From NCBI RefSeq assembly GCF_007746075.1, contig NZ_CP036339.1:3377786-3441785 (forward strand): a stretch of 64,000 nucleotides of DNA. Reading direction: 5' to 3'. The notes beneath the pieces are model-generated. The model saw only the letters and a list, made by a program, of their open reading frames with translations. It did not search any database and was not told where the DNA came from. Position numbers and translations under genes: made by a program. The DNA comes from Lacipirellula limnantheis (GTDB lineage Bacteria > Planctomycetota > Planctomycetia > Pirellulales > Lacipirellulaceae). Position 1 is the first letter of the stretch, and each line of letters opens with the position of its first letter. Of this stretch, positions 1 to 9,112 are shown piece after piece.

Positions 1-231
1 AAGAAACTTACGCTCGGAAGTCTTGAAGCTGTCGGTCCGCAGCAAATCTTCCAGGATGAACTCGATCATCCCTCCCGAGAAATAGGTCGGCCAAGGCTTC
101 TCGCAACGGTGACCAGCCGCGTCGTCCACTGGAGTGTGCGACGCCCGCCTGGGGGTTGCGCGGAACGCCTCGCGCGCGATGACGTCTGTTGGGATGGTGG
201 CCGACCTCCGGGCGGAGGCGCGGGGCCGCAT
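1..231 (-). CDS. Partial unknown protein, cut by the window edge
   Basis: An open frame runs from an ATG at 231 to the first base of the window, 77 codons without a stop, in the same frame as and about 60 bases after the stop of the cyanophycinase gene. The first half is arginine-rich and unconvincing. The last 35 residues (about EKPWPTYFSGGMIEFILEDL onward) read like ordinary globular protein. No family is recognised. It could be the 5' part of a gene co-transcribed with the cyanophycinase, or a chance frame in GC-rich DNA. No clear ribosome-binding site was found and the start could be further in. Confidence 0.3.
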   Translation of the reverse strand, partial: MRPRASARRSATIPTDVIAREAFRATPRRASHTPVDDAAGHRCEKPWPTYFSGGMIEFILEDLLRTDSFKTSERKFL

Positions 232-291
232 GTTGGGGATGAGTCGCGTCGCGGCGTCTGCGGCGCCTAGCAACGCGGTCGCCTTGGCGCG

Positions 292-1188
292 TCACTTGCC
301 CCTTGGCTCGACCCGCGCCGCCGCGAGGTCGTAGACGTCGCCCGCGAGGAGGGCATGCATCGTCAGGCCGTGCCCGCCCAGGCGGCCGTCCGGGGACTGG
401 AAAACGCGGGCCTGCCGGGCGTCGTAGACGATGACCTGACCTTCGCCGAGGGCCTCGTACTTGCCGTCGGGCCGGAGGAGCATGGCCGTCGACTCGTCGA
501 TGCCGACGCCGACGAGCTTTGGGTTCTGGAGGACGACGGCGATGAGTCGGTTGTGGCGTCGCCGCGCGACGAAGTGCTGGTCGATGACGGCGTCCTGGAC
601 GAAGCCGAAGCCCTGGGCGTGCTCGACGTCGTCGGCGAGGATGACGTCCCAGTCGCCTTCGGCGCCACCCGTCTTCCGCTCGTTGCCGGTGATCATGAAC
701 TGGCTCTGGACGGCCGCCCCGGCGCTCGTCCCGCCGATGACCGCGCCCTCCCCGTAGAGCTCGAGCATCCGCTGATGGACGGGCGTGTTGAGGAGAGCCG
801 CGGTCAGGAGCGTCTGGTCGCCGCCGGAGAACCAGACGCCGCCCGCGCCGTCGAGGATCTTGTCGCTCCCCGGCTGGATGGCCTGTTCGTGCGTGAGGTT
901 GTAGTACGCCACGTCCTTCGCGCCGTTGCGTTTGAACTCTGCGAGGAGCTCCGGGCCGACCTCGTCGGGGACGCTGCTGGCCATGGTGAAGATGACGATC
1001 CGGCCTGTGTCGTGGGTCTTGGCCAACTCGATGTAGCACTTCATGAGCGGCGCGTCGCGCTCGCCGCCGCCAATAATGAAGAGAGAACCCTTGGGCCGTG
1101 GGGCCGGCGCGGGCCGTGGCGCACACCCTGTGGCGACGATCGAGGTGACCAGGATGATCGAGAGGATGAGGGACGAGTCCTGGTTCAA
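292..1188 (-). CDS. Cyanophycinase-like peptidase S51, putative lipoprotein
   Basis: 298 residues. Residues 1-21 form a signal peptide ending in a lipobox-like VATG-C22, followed by a proline/arginine-rich linker, so the enzyme is probably lipid-anchored outside the cytoplasmic membrane. The S51 core follows: an IIGGGERD strand-turn at about 38-45, FSGGDQ at 120-125, and the nucleophile elbow IGGTSAGA with Ser155. The family (cyanophycinase, peptidase E) hydrolyses beta-aspartyl bonds, for example in the storage polymer cyanophycin, using a Ser-His-Glu triad. No cyanophycin synthetase is in the window, so a scavenging role on extracellular or released polymer is an inference. Length is normal for the family. 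The 1.1-kb open frame in another minus frame over this gene is arginine-rich and is a shadow. Confidence 0.85.
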   Translation of the reverse strand: MNQDSSLILSIILVTSIVATGCAPRPAPAPRPKGSLFIIGGGERDAPLMKCYIELAKTHDTGRIVIFTMASSVPDEVGPELLAEFKRNGAKDVAYYNLTHEQAIQPGSDKILDGAGGVWFSGGDQTLLTAALLNTPVHQRMLELYGEGAVIGGTSAGAAVQSQFMITGNERKTGGAEGDWDVILADDVEHAQGFGFVQDAVIDQHFVARRRHNRLIAVVLQNPKLVGVGIDESTAMLLRPDGKYEALGEGQVIVYDARQARVFQSPDGRLGGHGLTMHALLAGDVYDLAAARVEPRGK

Positions 1189-1647
1189 GCTCTACCTCCG
1201 CAAGATGGGCGACGTGGCGAGCACTGTCTTACCCCGGCATTGTCGATATGGGTTGATCCTGGAACCGCTCCGAGCGCGGGGCCCGGCTCACGTTAACGCG
1301 CAGCGGAGTTCGCTTCAATCAGTGCTGCGGGGGCAGCTCTTCTGCGACGTCGTCTGGGGCCAAAAGGTTCTCGCACGGTTAGTGCGAGGACATCAGTCCA
1401 GCCAGGGCTGCCGGGACGGCGGGGTCTCACGCGCAAGTTCGGGCGGCGCTGGCATTGTCGGCGAGCGGAATGGCAATGGGAGGCGTGTTGGTGTTGTTCT
1501 AGGCGTGCTACGGCTGTCGGTTGGCGAGACCTGTTGGCTGTGGAACCGCTACGAACCCGGGGTCGCAAGCTACCGACGCTCAAACCGTGCAAGTAAACTA
1601 GATGTTCTGCTGGTTGCCGCCAATGAACTTCTGCAAAAGCTTGCCCC
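1189..1647. other. Intergenic region between divergent genes
   Basis: About 460 bases separate the leftward cyanophycinase gene and the rightward kinase gene, so promoters for both should lie here. No open frame with protein-like composition, hairpin or repeat was seen. Confidence 0.5.
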
Positions 1648-3978
1648 GTGCCTGACGACTCTGAAAGCCGTGACGTTCCCCTCGAGCGCGAGAGCCAATT
1701 TGCCGCGACGCGGATTTTCGAGCCTGAGGAGAGCTTTACGCGGCAGGAGGAAGACATCGCGATCGCGGCCGAGCTCTTGCAGGCGGGCTTGGTGAACGAG
1801 CGCGAAATCGTCGCAGCCGTCTCCGATTGGTCAATTCACGGCAATGTTTCATTGGCGGAGCATCTTCAGAAGCGAAGTTTGATCAACGCCGAGCATTTCG
1901 ACGCCCTACGTCAGCGCGCCGTCGCCCGCGTTGACCGCGCTCGTCGCAGCATTGCCGGCGGCTCCCAAATGCCGGCGGCAGGCAAGAGCATGATGCTGGC
2001 GACGCTCGAACGCTTGGACGGCTCTGGAAGAGTGGCGAAGCTGTTGGGCGTCACCGTCGCCGCGCGCGGCGGCGAGGACGAAGCGCGAGTGATGGAGGGA
2101 CGCTATGAGCTGATTCGCAAGCTTGGCCAGGGGGGACTGGGACGCGTCTGGCTGGCGCGCGACGTCAATTTGAATCGCCATGTGGCGCTGAAGGAGATTA
2201 GTCATGGCGCGGGCGTAGCGGAGTCCGTCATCGAACGATTCAAGTACGAGGCGGAAATCACCGGGCGGCTCGAACATCCCAGCATCGTACCGATCTACCA
2301 GCTCGGGCAGGACCTCGCGACCGGGCGGGCGTTCTACGCGATGCGATTTCTCGGCAAGGCGACGCTGCAGGACTCGATTAATGAATACCATGAGCGACGC
2401 GAAGCGGGTGACGACGACCCCATGCTACTGCGGCGCCTGCTCACGGCCTTTGTTAACGTCTGCCATGCGATCGGCCATGCTCACTCTCGAAAAGTGATTC
2501 ATCGCGACCTCAAACCAGAAAACGTCGTGATCGACAGCTTTGGACAGGTCATCGTCATCGACTGGGGACTCGCCAAAATCATCGACGACGCATCGGTCGA
2601 AAGCCTGATGGATTCGTCGACGACGAGTTCCGCGGACCGTACGAGCGAAGGTCAAGTCCTCGGCACGCCGCTTTACATGGCGCCCGAACAGGCGGCGGGG
2701 CGACTCGATGAGTTGGACTACAGGACCGACATTTACGGTCTTGGCGCGATTCTCTTTGCGATCGTCACCGGCAACGCGCCTCATGAGAAAACCCAGAGGC
2801 AGTCCGCCGACTCGGGCCTTGGGGCCCGGGGAATGATCAGCGTCATCGCGACCGGCGTGGCGCCCGCGGCGCGCGACGTCAACGCGGAAGTCGACCCCGC
2901 CTTGGAAGCGATCTGCAGCAAGGCCATGGCCCGCCGCCGTTACGCGAGATACCAGCAGGCCGTGGACTTGGCCGACGATGTTCAGCGGTGGATGGCCGGG
3001 GAGAAGGTGACTGCTTACCGTGAGTCTTTCCGGCAGCGAGCGGGGCGCGCGATCTCGCAGCATCGGCGCCTGTCGCAGGCGCTGGTCGCGGCCACGATGG
3101 TCGTGCTGGTAGCGCTGACGACGCTTGCAATGGCTGCTCGCCAGAATCGGCAAGCCGCGTTGCAAGCACGCTTCTCCCAACTGAACAGCCAGGTTCGCGA
3201 AGTTGAACTGCAGATGCGAGGGTTGTGGACCGACTTGGCCAAAGACGCGCGATTCCTGGCAGCTTTGCCGACGATCCAAAGCCTCGTCAGCGCGCACGGC
3301 GCTCCGGACGACGACCGGGAAGAACTCTGGCGCGATCAATTGCGGTCGATCTTCGCGACCATGCTTCAGTCGAATCCCGACTACTTGGCGATTTCGCTTG
3401 AGTTCAACGTCGACAATGGGGCCAAAGAAATTGCACGGGTCGCACGAGCTTCGTCCGACCGCGCAATGGTGCGAATAGTTCCCGACGGTCGCCTGCAAAC
3501 GGTGAAGGACGATCCATTGCAGGCCGCCGTCTCGTTGCTTGAGCCGGGAGATTTGAAGTACTCACTGGAGCCACGCGCGCGTTACGGCAGCGATGGGCCA
3601 GGCGGCGCGCGCATTTCCGTCGCCTCGCCAGTGGACAGTGACGACACTGGAAAGGCCATTGGCATGACGGTGATCGAGGCGGACGTCGTGAAGCGGGCGA
3701 TCGAGGCGCTGGCCAATATGGGGACGATTGATGGTGAAATCTTCGTCGCCGACGGCCTTGGTCAGATCTGGGGATTCGCCGATCCGCGGGCGGGCGTCCA
3801 GGGCGCGGAAACGGGCACGACGATCCCCGAACTGCCGGCGGACGTTGTCAGCGAGGTCGCCAAGAGAGGAAAGCCGTTCCTGCTACGCGGCGAGAACCGG
3901 TACGTCGCGCAACGATTCTACGTTGATCCGACCGGCCGAGGGGTGTTGATATTCGCGCGATTATTCGAAGGGGAGTAG
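1648..3978 (+). CDS. Transmembrane Hanks-type Ser/Thr protein kinase
   Basis: 776 residues from a GTG start. An N-terminal region of about 145 residues precedes the kinase domain, which starts at MEGRYEL (residue 149). Visible kinase motifs: glycine loop G160-Q-G-G-L-G-R-V, VALK with the ATP-binding lysine at about 182, catalytic loop HRDLKPEN (285-292, Asp287), and metal-binding D305-W-G in place of DFG, followed by APEQ and YGLGAILF. DWG is a common variant in planctomycete kinases (family knowledge). One membrane helix lies at about 478-498, followed by a 280-residue C-terminal part that should face the periplasm and may be a sensor domain (it resembles extracytoplasmic PAS/Cache-type domains only in general layout). 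Expected role: phosphorylating cytoplasmic targets in response to an external cue. The GTG lacks a clear ribosome-binding site; a later start is possible. Confidence 0.88.
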   Translation: MPDDSESRDVPLERESQFAATRIFEPEESFTRQEEDIAIAAELLQAGLVNEREIVAAVSDWSIHGNVSLAEHLQKRSLINAEHFDALRQRAVARVDRARRSIAGGSQMPAAGKSMMLATLERLDGSGRVAKLLGVTVAARGGEDEARVMEGRYELIRKLGQGGLGRVWLARDVNLNRHVALKEISHGAGVAESVIERFKYEAEITGRLEHPSIVPIYQLGQDLATGRAFYAMRFLGKATLQDSINEYHERREAGDDDPMLLRRLLTAFVNVCHAIGHAHSRKVIHRDLKPENVVIDSFGQVIVIDWGLAKIIDDASVESLMDSSTTSSADRTSEGQVLGTPLYMAPEQAAGRLDELDYRTDIYGLGAILFAIVTGNAPHEKTQRQSADSGLGARGMISVIATGVAPAARDVNAEVDPALEAICSKAMARRRYARYQQAVDLADDVQRWMAGEKVTAYRESFRQRAGRAISQHRRLSQALVAATMVVLVALTTLAMAARQNRQAALQARFSQLNSQVREVELQMRGLWTDLAKDARFLAALPTIQSLVSAHGAPDDDREELWRDQLRSIFATMLQSNPDYLAISLEFNVDNGAKEIARVARASSDRAMVRIVPDGRLQTVKDDPLQAAVSLLEPGDLKYSLEPRARYGSDGPGGARISVASPVDSDDTGKAIGMTVIEADVVKRAIEALANMGTIDGEIFVADGLGQIWGFADPRAGVQGAETGTTIPELPADVVSEVAKRGKPFLLRGENRYVAQRFYVDPTGRGVLIFARLFEGE

Positions 3979-4575
3979 TGATCGCGAACGAACGCCGGCC
4001 AGATTGCGGCTACCATCCCCGGGCGACGTGAAAGATGCCTGACGACTTTTGTGGTGCGTATTCATCGACAGGTCCGATGTCTCAAGGGCGGGCCTTCGGA
4101 AACATTCGCCATTGTTGCAGCAGGAATCGAAGGCGGGTCACCTCGACGCTTCCTGTCAACAGAGTCTCCAATGCGGCTGGTGAACGCCGAATTGCTTTTG
4201 GGCGCGACCAGTCGCTAAAGAGGCGATCGTCACAGAACTGCCGACGTCCAGCGGCGCGGTGAATACTCGCGTGGCCCGCGACGTCGAACCGCCGTAGGCA
4301 AGATTGGGGTTCTTCAGACCGAATGCCGGGGCCCCAAGGCTGTTAAATGACCTATGCGGGAAGTCAACGCCGTCAATGAAATGTTTCAGCCGGTCATATG
4401 GCGACATTTCTGGATAGTGACGTGACCGCGAATTCTCGCCTCGTCGCCCTGAATCACGCTTCCTGAGACATTCCCCATCTTGGCAGTTTCCCAAACTTGG
4501 CAGGGGTTGGAATTTAGCAACCAAATTCCTACCAGCGGGGGCTGCCCGTCGCAATCTGCGCAGCTTTTTAAGACG
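3979..4575. other. Decayed region with coding-like fragments in shifting minus frames
   Basis: No intact gene. On the minus strand one frame reads protein-like from about 4580 to 4390 (for example [19 protein letters not shown]) and a second frame takes over from about 4400 to 4180 ([18 protein letters not shown], then [17 protein letters not shown]). This fits a gene that has lost its frame. It lies directly after the frameshifted gene at 4576-4988, so both may be relics of one locus. No family is recognised. Confidence 0.3.
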
Positions 4576-4988
4576 TTATCTGAACAGATACAGCGGCGCA
4601 ATGCCGTACTGAGTTAGCGCTGCCTGGATTGAGCGGACGACCGGCCGCTGTTGATTCAATGCCCGCGAGGCTTCCAGCAATGGTACGGGCGGAACGTCAA
4701 AGTTTACGCACTCTAGATCCAAGTCAATTAGCAGCGACTGGTCATCCCAGCGAGAACGTGCAACCTCGAACCGGTCTTTGAGAAGCTCGTAAGAGCCGAG
4801 ATCGGCTGTGTGCTGTACCAGTCGTACGGCGTTGAAGACTCGAACGTAATAAATGTCGCCGTGCCTTCATTGAGGGTTAATCCGCCCCGGAAGTCAAACA
4901 GTCGCGACACAACATTCGGATCGCTGTAGTAGGAGCCCGCGGACATGACGCGCTCTCCTTCGACAGGGGAAGAATGCGTTACCAGCAA
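4576..4988 (-). pseudogene. Frameshifted unknown gene
   Basis: From 4988 leftward one frame gives MSAGSYYSDPNVVSRLFDF and then FRGGLTLNEGT. At about 4870 the protein-like reading moves to another frame, which is open for about 95 codons to a TAA at 4576-4578. That frame reads GDIYYVRVFNAVRLVQ, then SYELLKDRFEVARSRWDDQS, then LLIDLDLECVNFDVPPVPLL and ends in APLYLFR. It has no good start codon of its own because a TGA lies just upstream. The simplest reading is one gene with a single frameshift. The family is not recognised. A sequencing error cannot be excluded. Confidence 0.4.
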
Positions 4989-5361
4989 GCAATCGCTGCG
5001 CCCTCTTCAAATCAGACCATTTGAGCGCGCTTGCTTGATGCTTTCGTAACACCTGTGCCGATCAGCGCGCAAGGGGACGGGACCGCACATACCGCGCGAG
5101 CGCTAGTCGCCCGTCATCCGTCTGGACTGCGGCGGCACGTGCATCAAGGCAGCTATAGAGCGTCGGCATAGGCTTTGCCTACTGTACCTCTGCAAGGTGC
5201 GAGTTGAGGCATTTACACCATCTATCAAATTAGGTGGTGTAACCAAGAAAACGGACTCGCATCCGCGACGCGATGTGAACGACGAACTGGAGTGGCATCC
5301 GAGCGTGCATGCTTCGCACATCGGGTCACCGCAAGCGACGGAGTAGCGAGCTTGACCGGAT
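4989..5361. other. Intergenic region, nothing recognised
   Basis: About 370 bases between the frameshifted gene and the BON/Hsp20 relic. The short minus-strand frames here have no family features, and no hairpin or repeat was seen. Confidence 0.4.
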
Positions 5362-5757
5362 ATGCCGGCAGACAATGCCGAGAAGGCGGAAGCGGAGCGT
5401 CTGGTGAAATCCTTAACCGGCGTTCGTGCGGTGGCGAATGACATTGCGGTGCGTTTGCCCGATGCGTGTGAACGCAGTGATACCGAGCTGGCAACATTTC
5501 ACCGGCTCGAATGGCGAAGCGGAAGCTTCTCCAGCCCGGCCGCTCCTCCGCTAAAAGTCGCCGCAGAGAAGGTCGACGCCAAGTTTCGCAACGGTGTGTT
5601 GACTGTCTCGATCCAGAAAGGCGACAAGGGCGCAAGCCGCAAGAAACAAGTTCAGCGGTGCACAACCTGTATGCGAGGATTCGAACCATGCACCTGTTCA
5701 GCAATTGCCCGATCATTGTACCCATCGACATGTCGCCCGAGGGAAAACGGGCACTAG
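5362..5757 (+). pseudogene. BON-domain and Hsp20 C-terminus chimera, probable relic
   Basis: The 131-codon frame joins two known motifs. Residues about 5-40 (AEAERLVKSLTGVRAVANDI, then AVRLPD and SDTELA) match the core of a BON domain, where GVRAVAND and D-x-E-I/L-A are hallmarks. Residues about 65-92 (AAEKVDAKFRNGVLTVSIQK) match the C-terminal beta-strands of an Hsp20/alpha-crystallin domain (A-x-F-x-N-G-V-L-T-V). Neither domain is complete, and the last 40 residues run into the next gene in another frame. The likely history is a deletion that fused remnants of a BON protein gene and an hsp20 gene; such genes often neighbour universal stress genes. A short expressed peptide cannot be excluded. 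Confidence 0.5.
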
Positions 5758-6176
5758 ATTGCGCGAAGCAATTGACGGCCGACGCCTCGAACATCACGGC
5801 GCTGCACATCTACGCGCCGGCGCCCACGTTGGACCCGCCGTACTCATGTGTGTATCGGGAAGTGCAAGAAGCCGTTGAGCGACATGTTTACTACTACTGC
5901 AAGGAATATGAAAGGGATGGCATCAAAGCGATCGTCGAAACCGGTCAAAGTCCAAGCGACTGCATCGTTAGGTACGCGGAAAAAGTCGGCGCCGGGCTCA
6001 TCGTCATGCCGTCGCACGGTCGTACCGGGATGAACCATATGTTGATCGGTTCGGTGGCCGAGCGGGTTGTGAGGCATGCGCGCTGCCCTGTTCTCGTTCT
6101 GCGGGGACTGAGCAAGGAAAAATCGCACGTCCAGCCCGTAGAAATGGCAGAGTCAATTCCCGCGATCTTGGCATAA
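5688..6176 (+). CDS. Universal stress protein (UspA family)
   Basis: 162 residues starting at MHLFSNCPIIVPIDMS. An upstream GAGGA about 10 bases before the ATG decides this start over the longer frame. The fold is a single Usp domain: strand IIVPIDMS with the nucleotide-contacting Asp, then AGLIVMPSHGRTG near 107-119 and GSVAERVV, forming the S-H-G-x9-G-S phosphate-binding loop of ATP-binding Usp proteins, and the final strand CPVLVLR. It should be a cytoplasmic, ATP-binding stress protein. The next gene is a paralogue with the same MPSHG loop, 58 bases downstream, so the two probably form an operon with the transporter that follows. Confidence 0.9.
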   Translation: MHLFSNCPIIVPIDMSPEGKRALDCAKQLTADASNITALHIYAPAPTLDPPYSCVYREVQEAVERHVYYYCKEYERDGIKAIVETGQSPSDCIVRYAEKVGAGLIVMPSHGRTGMNHMLIGSVAERVVRHARCPVLVLRGLSKEKSHVQPVEMAESIPAILA

Positions 6177-6234
6177 GCGTTCGCAGAATCGCCAGGTCGT
6201 CGTGAGCGATCAGATCCTATTGGGAGTAAGCGCC

Positions 6235-6663
6235 ATGAGGAACTTCAGCGACGTACCGGTCATCGCGCCGACTGACTTCTCAGTGGAGTCGGACCGAGGG
6301 GTGGTAACGGCGATTGAGCTGGCTGGAACGGCGAAACACGTCACTGTCATTCACGTGACGCCGCCGATATTGATCGTCGAGCCTGTGGTAGTCTACGACA
6401 CCATTAGCGACGAGGAGAGACGAGCTAACTTGGAGCTTGCTCTACGCGAGCGGTACTCGTCCCCTGAGTACGAAGGCGTAAATCTCGAGGTTCGCATCGG
6501 CGATCCCGGCAGTGAAATCGTGAAGCTCGCAAAAGAGAAAAAGGCAGGGCTGATTGTCATGCCTTCTCACGGAAGAACCTTTCTAACCCATTTACTCTTG
6601 GGGTCCGTCGCCGAACGAGTCGTTAGGACAGCCGAATGTCCCGTTCTAGTGGTTCGAAAATAA
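6235..6663 (+). CDS. Universal stress protein (UspA family)
   Basis: 142 residues from MRNFSDVPVIAPTDFS. A GGGAG lies about 8 bases before the ATG at 6235, better supported than the in-frame GTG at 6202. A single Usp domain is present: VIAPTDFS with the N-terminal Asp, a hydrophobic strand VTVIHVTPP, AGLIVMPSHGRT, then GSVAERVVRTAECPVLVVRK. It is paralogous to the upstream gene. Its 3' end overlaps the start of the MFS gene by 28 bases, indicating translational coupling. Likely role: ATP-dependent stress adaptation in the cytoplasm. Confidence 0.9.
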   Translation: MRNFSDVPVIAPTDFSVESDRGVVTAIELAGTAKHVTVIHVTPPILIVEPVVVYDTISDEERRANLELALRERYSSPEYEGVNLEVRIGDPGSEIVKLAKEKKAGLIVMPSHGRTFLTHLLLGSVAERVVRTAECPVLVVRK

Positions 6664-8000
6664 CAGTCGATTCACGATCAACGTCGACCGATTGTTCCCC
6701 GAGCTTGCTCTTCCGTTTAGGATTGCATCGGCCGGCCCTCCGCGCCTGGGCGCTTTACGATTGGGCAAACTCCGCGATTGTGACGACGATCATCGCGGCG
6801 GTGTTTCCCATTTATTTCTATCAGGTTGTCGCCAGCGAACTTCCTCCTGGCGTGGCAACGCGTCGGTTTGCATTAGCGAATGCAGCGGCGATGCTTGCGC
6901 TCGCCATCGCCGCTCCCCTACTCGGCGCGATTGCCGATTTGTTGCCCGTAAAGAAAAGACTGCTTGGATTCTTCGTCGCCGTAGGAAGCGTCGCGGCGGC
7001 TGCTATGTTCGGAATCCACGCGGGGGACTGGCGGGCGGCGCTGGTTCTGTTCGGGATCGTGACGTTCTCGGTGTCCGCGACGTTCATCTTCTATGACGCG
7101 ATCCTGCCATATCTCGCAAACAAGACCGAGATCGACCGAGTTTCAACGACAGGATATGCGTTCGGGTACCTGGGAGGGGGCGTGCTCCTCGCCTGCAACC
7201 TAGCGTGGATCAAGCAACCGGACTGGTTTGGCTTTCCAACTACGCGGGACGCGACGTTGCCGACTCGTTTCGCGTTGCTGTCAGCGGCAATTTGGTGGGT
7301 GATTTTTTCCGTGCCGCTGCTACTGCGAGTACCTGAGCCACCGCTTCCGGCGGTTGAGAGGACCAAGCTCCGCACCCTCGTAGTAGGCCAACTGAGAAGC
7401 TTTGCCTCTGCGCTCAAGGAGCATCCTACTGCAACGAGGATGCTCCTTGCCTTCCTGATTTACAATGAAGGCATCGGGACGATTATCAGGCTCGCCGCAA
7501 TTTACGGCGCCGAACTGGGGATCTCCGCATCGGCGATGATTGGCTCGATCCTAGTCGTTCAGTTCACGGGCATTCCGTGCACGATCGCATTCGGTGCGAT
7601 GGCGGCGAAGATTGGCGCAAAAAATTCCATATACGTTGGACTCGCCGCATACGTCGTCATTACCGGCTTAGCGTACTACATGACGTCGTCAACGCACTTC
7701 CTGGTGCTGGCCCTGCTCGTAGGTTTAGTGCAGGGTGGCACTCAAGCCCTCAGTCGCTCGCTGTTCGCGAGCCTAATGCCGCCTGAGCGCTCAGCGGAGT
7801 ATTTCTCAATCTTTGCGATGGGCGAGAAAGTCGCGGGAATAGCAGGTCCGGCGCTCTTCGTCGCCGTGAGTAGCGCCACGGGCTCAAGTCGCCACGGTAT
7901 TGCGTCGGTTCTCTGTCTCTTTGTGATCGGCTGGTGGCTTCTCAGATCCGTCAGACCAGCGTCGCAAGGCGATCGCGCAGTAGAAAATGGAGCTCGGTAA
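6636..8000 (+). CDS. MFS transporter, UMF1/Atg22-like family
   Basis: 454 residues with about twelve hydrophobic segments. The start of the core, RAWALYDWANSAIVTTIIAA (about 33-52), is typical of the UMF1 (unknown major facilitator 1, Atg22-like) branch of the MFS; a loop VKKRL after the second helices and QALSRSLFASLMPP in the C-terminal half also fit. Substrates of bacterial UMF1 proteins are mostly unknown. The ATG at 6636 lies inside the end of the preceding usp gene; a start further in, before the first helix, is possible because the first 30 residues are poorly structured and serine-rich. Co-expression with the two Usp genes is inferred from the overlap. Confidence 0.85.
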   Translation: MSRSSGSKITVDSRSTSTDCSPSLLFRLGLHRPALRAWALYDWANSAIVTTIIAAVFPIYFYQVVASELPPGVATRRFALANAAAMLALAIAAPLLGAIADLLPVKKRLLGFFVAVGSVAAAAMFGIHAGDWRAALVLFGIVTFSVSATFIFYDAILPYLANKTEIDRVSTTGYAFGYLGGGVLLACNLAWIKQPDWFGFPTTRDATLPTRFALLSAAIWWVIFSVPLLLRVPEPPLPAVERTKLRTLVVGQLRSFASALKEHPTATRMLLAFLIYNEGIGTIIRLAAIYGAELGISASAMIGSILVVQFTGIPCTIAFGAMAAKIGAKNSIYVGLAAYVVITGLAYYMTSSTHFLVLALLVGLVQGGTQALSRSLFASLMPPERSAEYFSIFAMGEKVAGIAGPALFVAVSSATGSSRHGIASVLCLFVIGWWLLRSVRPASQGDRAVENGAR

Positions 8001-8866
8001 GGCTCAGGTTGTGTTCCATCCTGTAAAAAGCGGAGAGGACGCCGCAACTCACCCTATCCGTGGGGTGGAGGCAAACCGCCCTCGACCAGCGTCTGGTGAC
8101 GACTATCAACAAAACCGTCGCGAACCGGTACGCGCGCGGGCCGGACCGTCTTGAAGGCGTGAAGTCACGCTACTGCCGGCCGATAGTTGCGGCGGGTCAG
8201 TCAGCATCCCCTCGCTTCCCCTTATCAGAGCGGCTTAGCTGCGCTGGCTGCGAAGCAGTTCGAATGATCGACTGTCGCCTACCTTGCTGCCGTTCAGTCT
8301 GCGGCGAGTGCAGCTCGATGACGCCGCGGTTGAACGAGGCGTGCATGGATTGCCAGCCGGAACCGGTATACTTCATTTCCGAAGAGCACTGCCTAGAGTA
8401 GGGCAGGAAGCTCCGAGTGCGATTCATAAAGCCGGTAAAGCGGCCGAACCGATGACGACCGCCGCTCTCCAGACCGTTGAGTGAGAACTGTTGAACATCA
8501 CCTCGGCCTGGCGCCTTCCGCCGCCCAGTGCCTTGGCAATTCGGTGCGCCACGTCCGCCCAACCATGAGTCGACAGATCAAGGCGCCTGCTCGCGTGCGG
8601 ACATTGGTCGAGACCACGCCTGATGGCGGCGTTGTTCGATACCTGTCTCTTGCTCCATACGCTTGAGCGGCGATCCCCCGAATTCGTGATGATCCGCAAG
8701 GCTCTCCGGCGTTCCATCGAAACGCAAGAGCGGCTTATCAAATGTATCCAGAGTATCGCCGAATGCTGGAATGTGGCCACTTGTCCATGGGAACCGCTCT
8801 AGTGGTTCGTCAATTAGCGACGCGATTGACCTCGGCCACAACCGCCGGTCGCCATTTATGCAAACT
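8001..8866. other. Intergenic region, no gene supported
   Basis: Several overlapping short frames on both strands, none with recognisable motifs. Convergent between the MFS gene and the small gene at 8867. Possibly decayed sequence. Confidence 0.5.
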
Positions 8867-9112
8867 CTAGTGAGGCTGCTGCCGCTCCAAGCGGTCGATC
8901 GCCATTTTGACTAAACGCTGAGCCTTACCGACTGAGTATCGCTGGCAGGCGTCGCGAAGGACGTAGAGTCGGTCCAGCTTGATGCCGCCGGCCGTGCTAG
9001 GGTCTTCCGTGATCGCCTTGGCAGCTGAGAGTAGAGCGCGATCTTCCTCTGAATCGCAGCGAATATTGCGGCCCGCGATTTGGATCTGGCGCGAATTCTT
9101 GTCTTGACTCAC
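8867..9112 (-). CDS. Small conserved-looking hypothetical protein
   Basis: 81 residues from a GTG start with a good ribosome-binding site (GGAG six bases upstream). It is soluble, charged and probably helical: DRALLSAAKAITEDPSTAGG, then KLDRLYVLRDACQRYSVGKA and a basic end KMAIDRLERQQPH. No signal peptide or membrane segment. No family is recognised. A related sequence appears at 38611-38800 on the same strand (R-x-L-L-x-x-A-K-A-I-x-x-D-P-S is shared), suggesting a small family in this genome. The function is unknown. Confidence 0.6.
   Translation of the reverse strand: MSQDKNSRQIQIAGRNIRCDSEEDRALLSAAKAITEDPSTAGGIKLDRLYVLRDACQRYSVGKAQRLVKMAIDRLERQQPH

Noticed and set aside
401-420. GGGCCTGCCGGGCG match to the dispersed repeat
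   Set aside because: Only about 14 bases match, inside the cyanophycinase coding sequence; chance in GC-rich DNA.
8-1126. Long arginine-rich open frame on the minus strand over the cyanophycinase
   Set aside because: It is a shadow frame: the cyanophycinase frame has the signal peptide and catalytic motifs, this one has none.
2560-2568. DWG instead of DFG as a sign of a dead kinase
   Set aside because: The metal-binding Asp is kept, and DWG is common in planctomycete kinases, so activity is expected.
2425-3498. 357-codon minus frame opposite the kinase
   Set aside because: Antisense shadow of the kinase domain, no family features.
5676-5686. tRNA T-loop-like GGATTCGAACC
   Set aside because: It lies at the ribosome-binding site of a usp gene; no acceptor or anticodon arms can be drawn on either strand.
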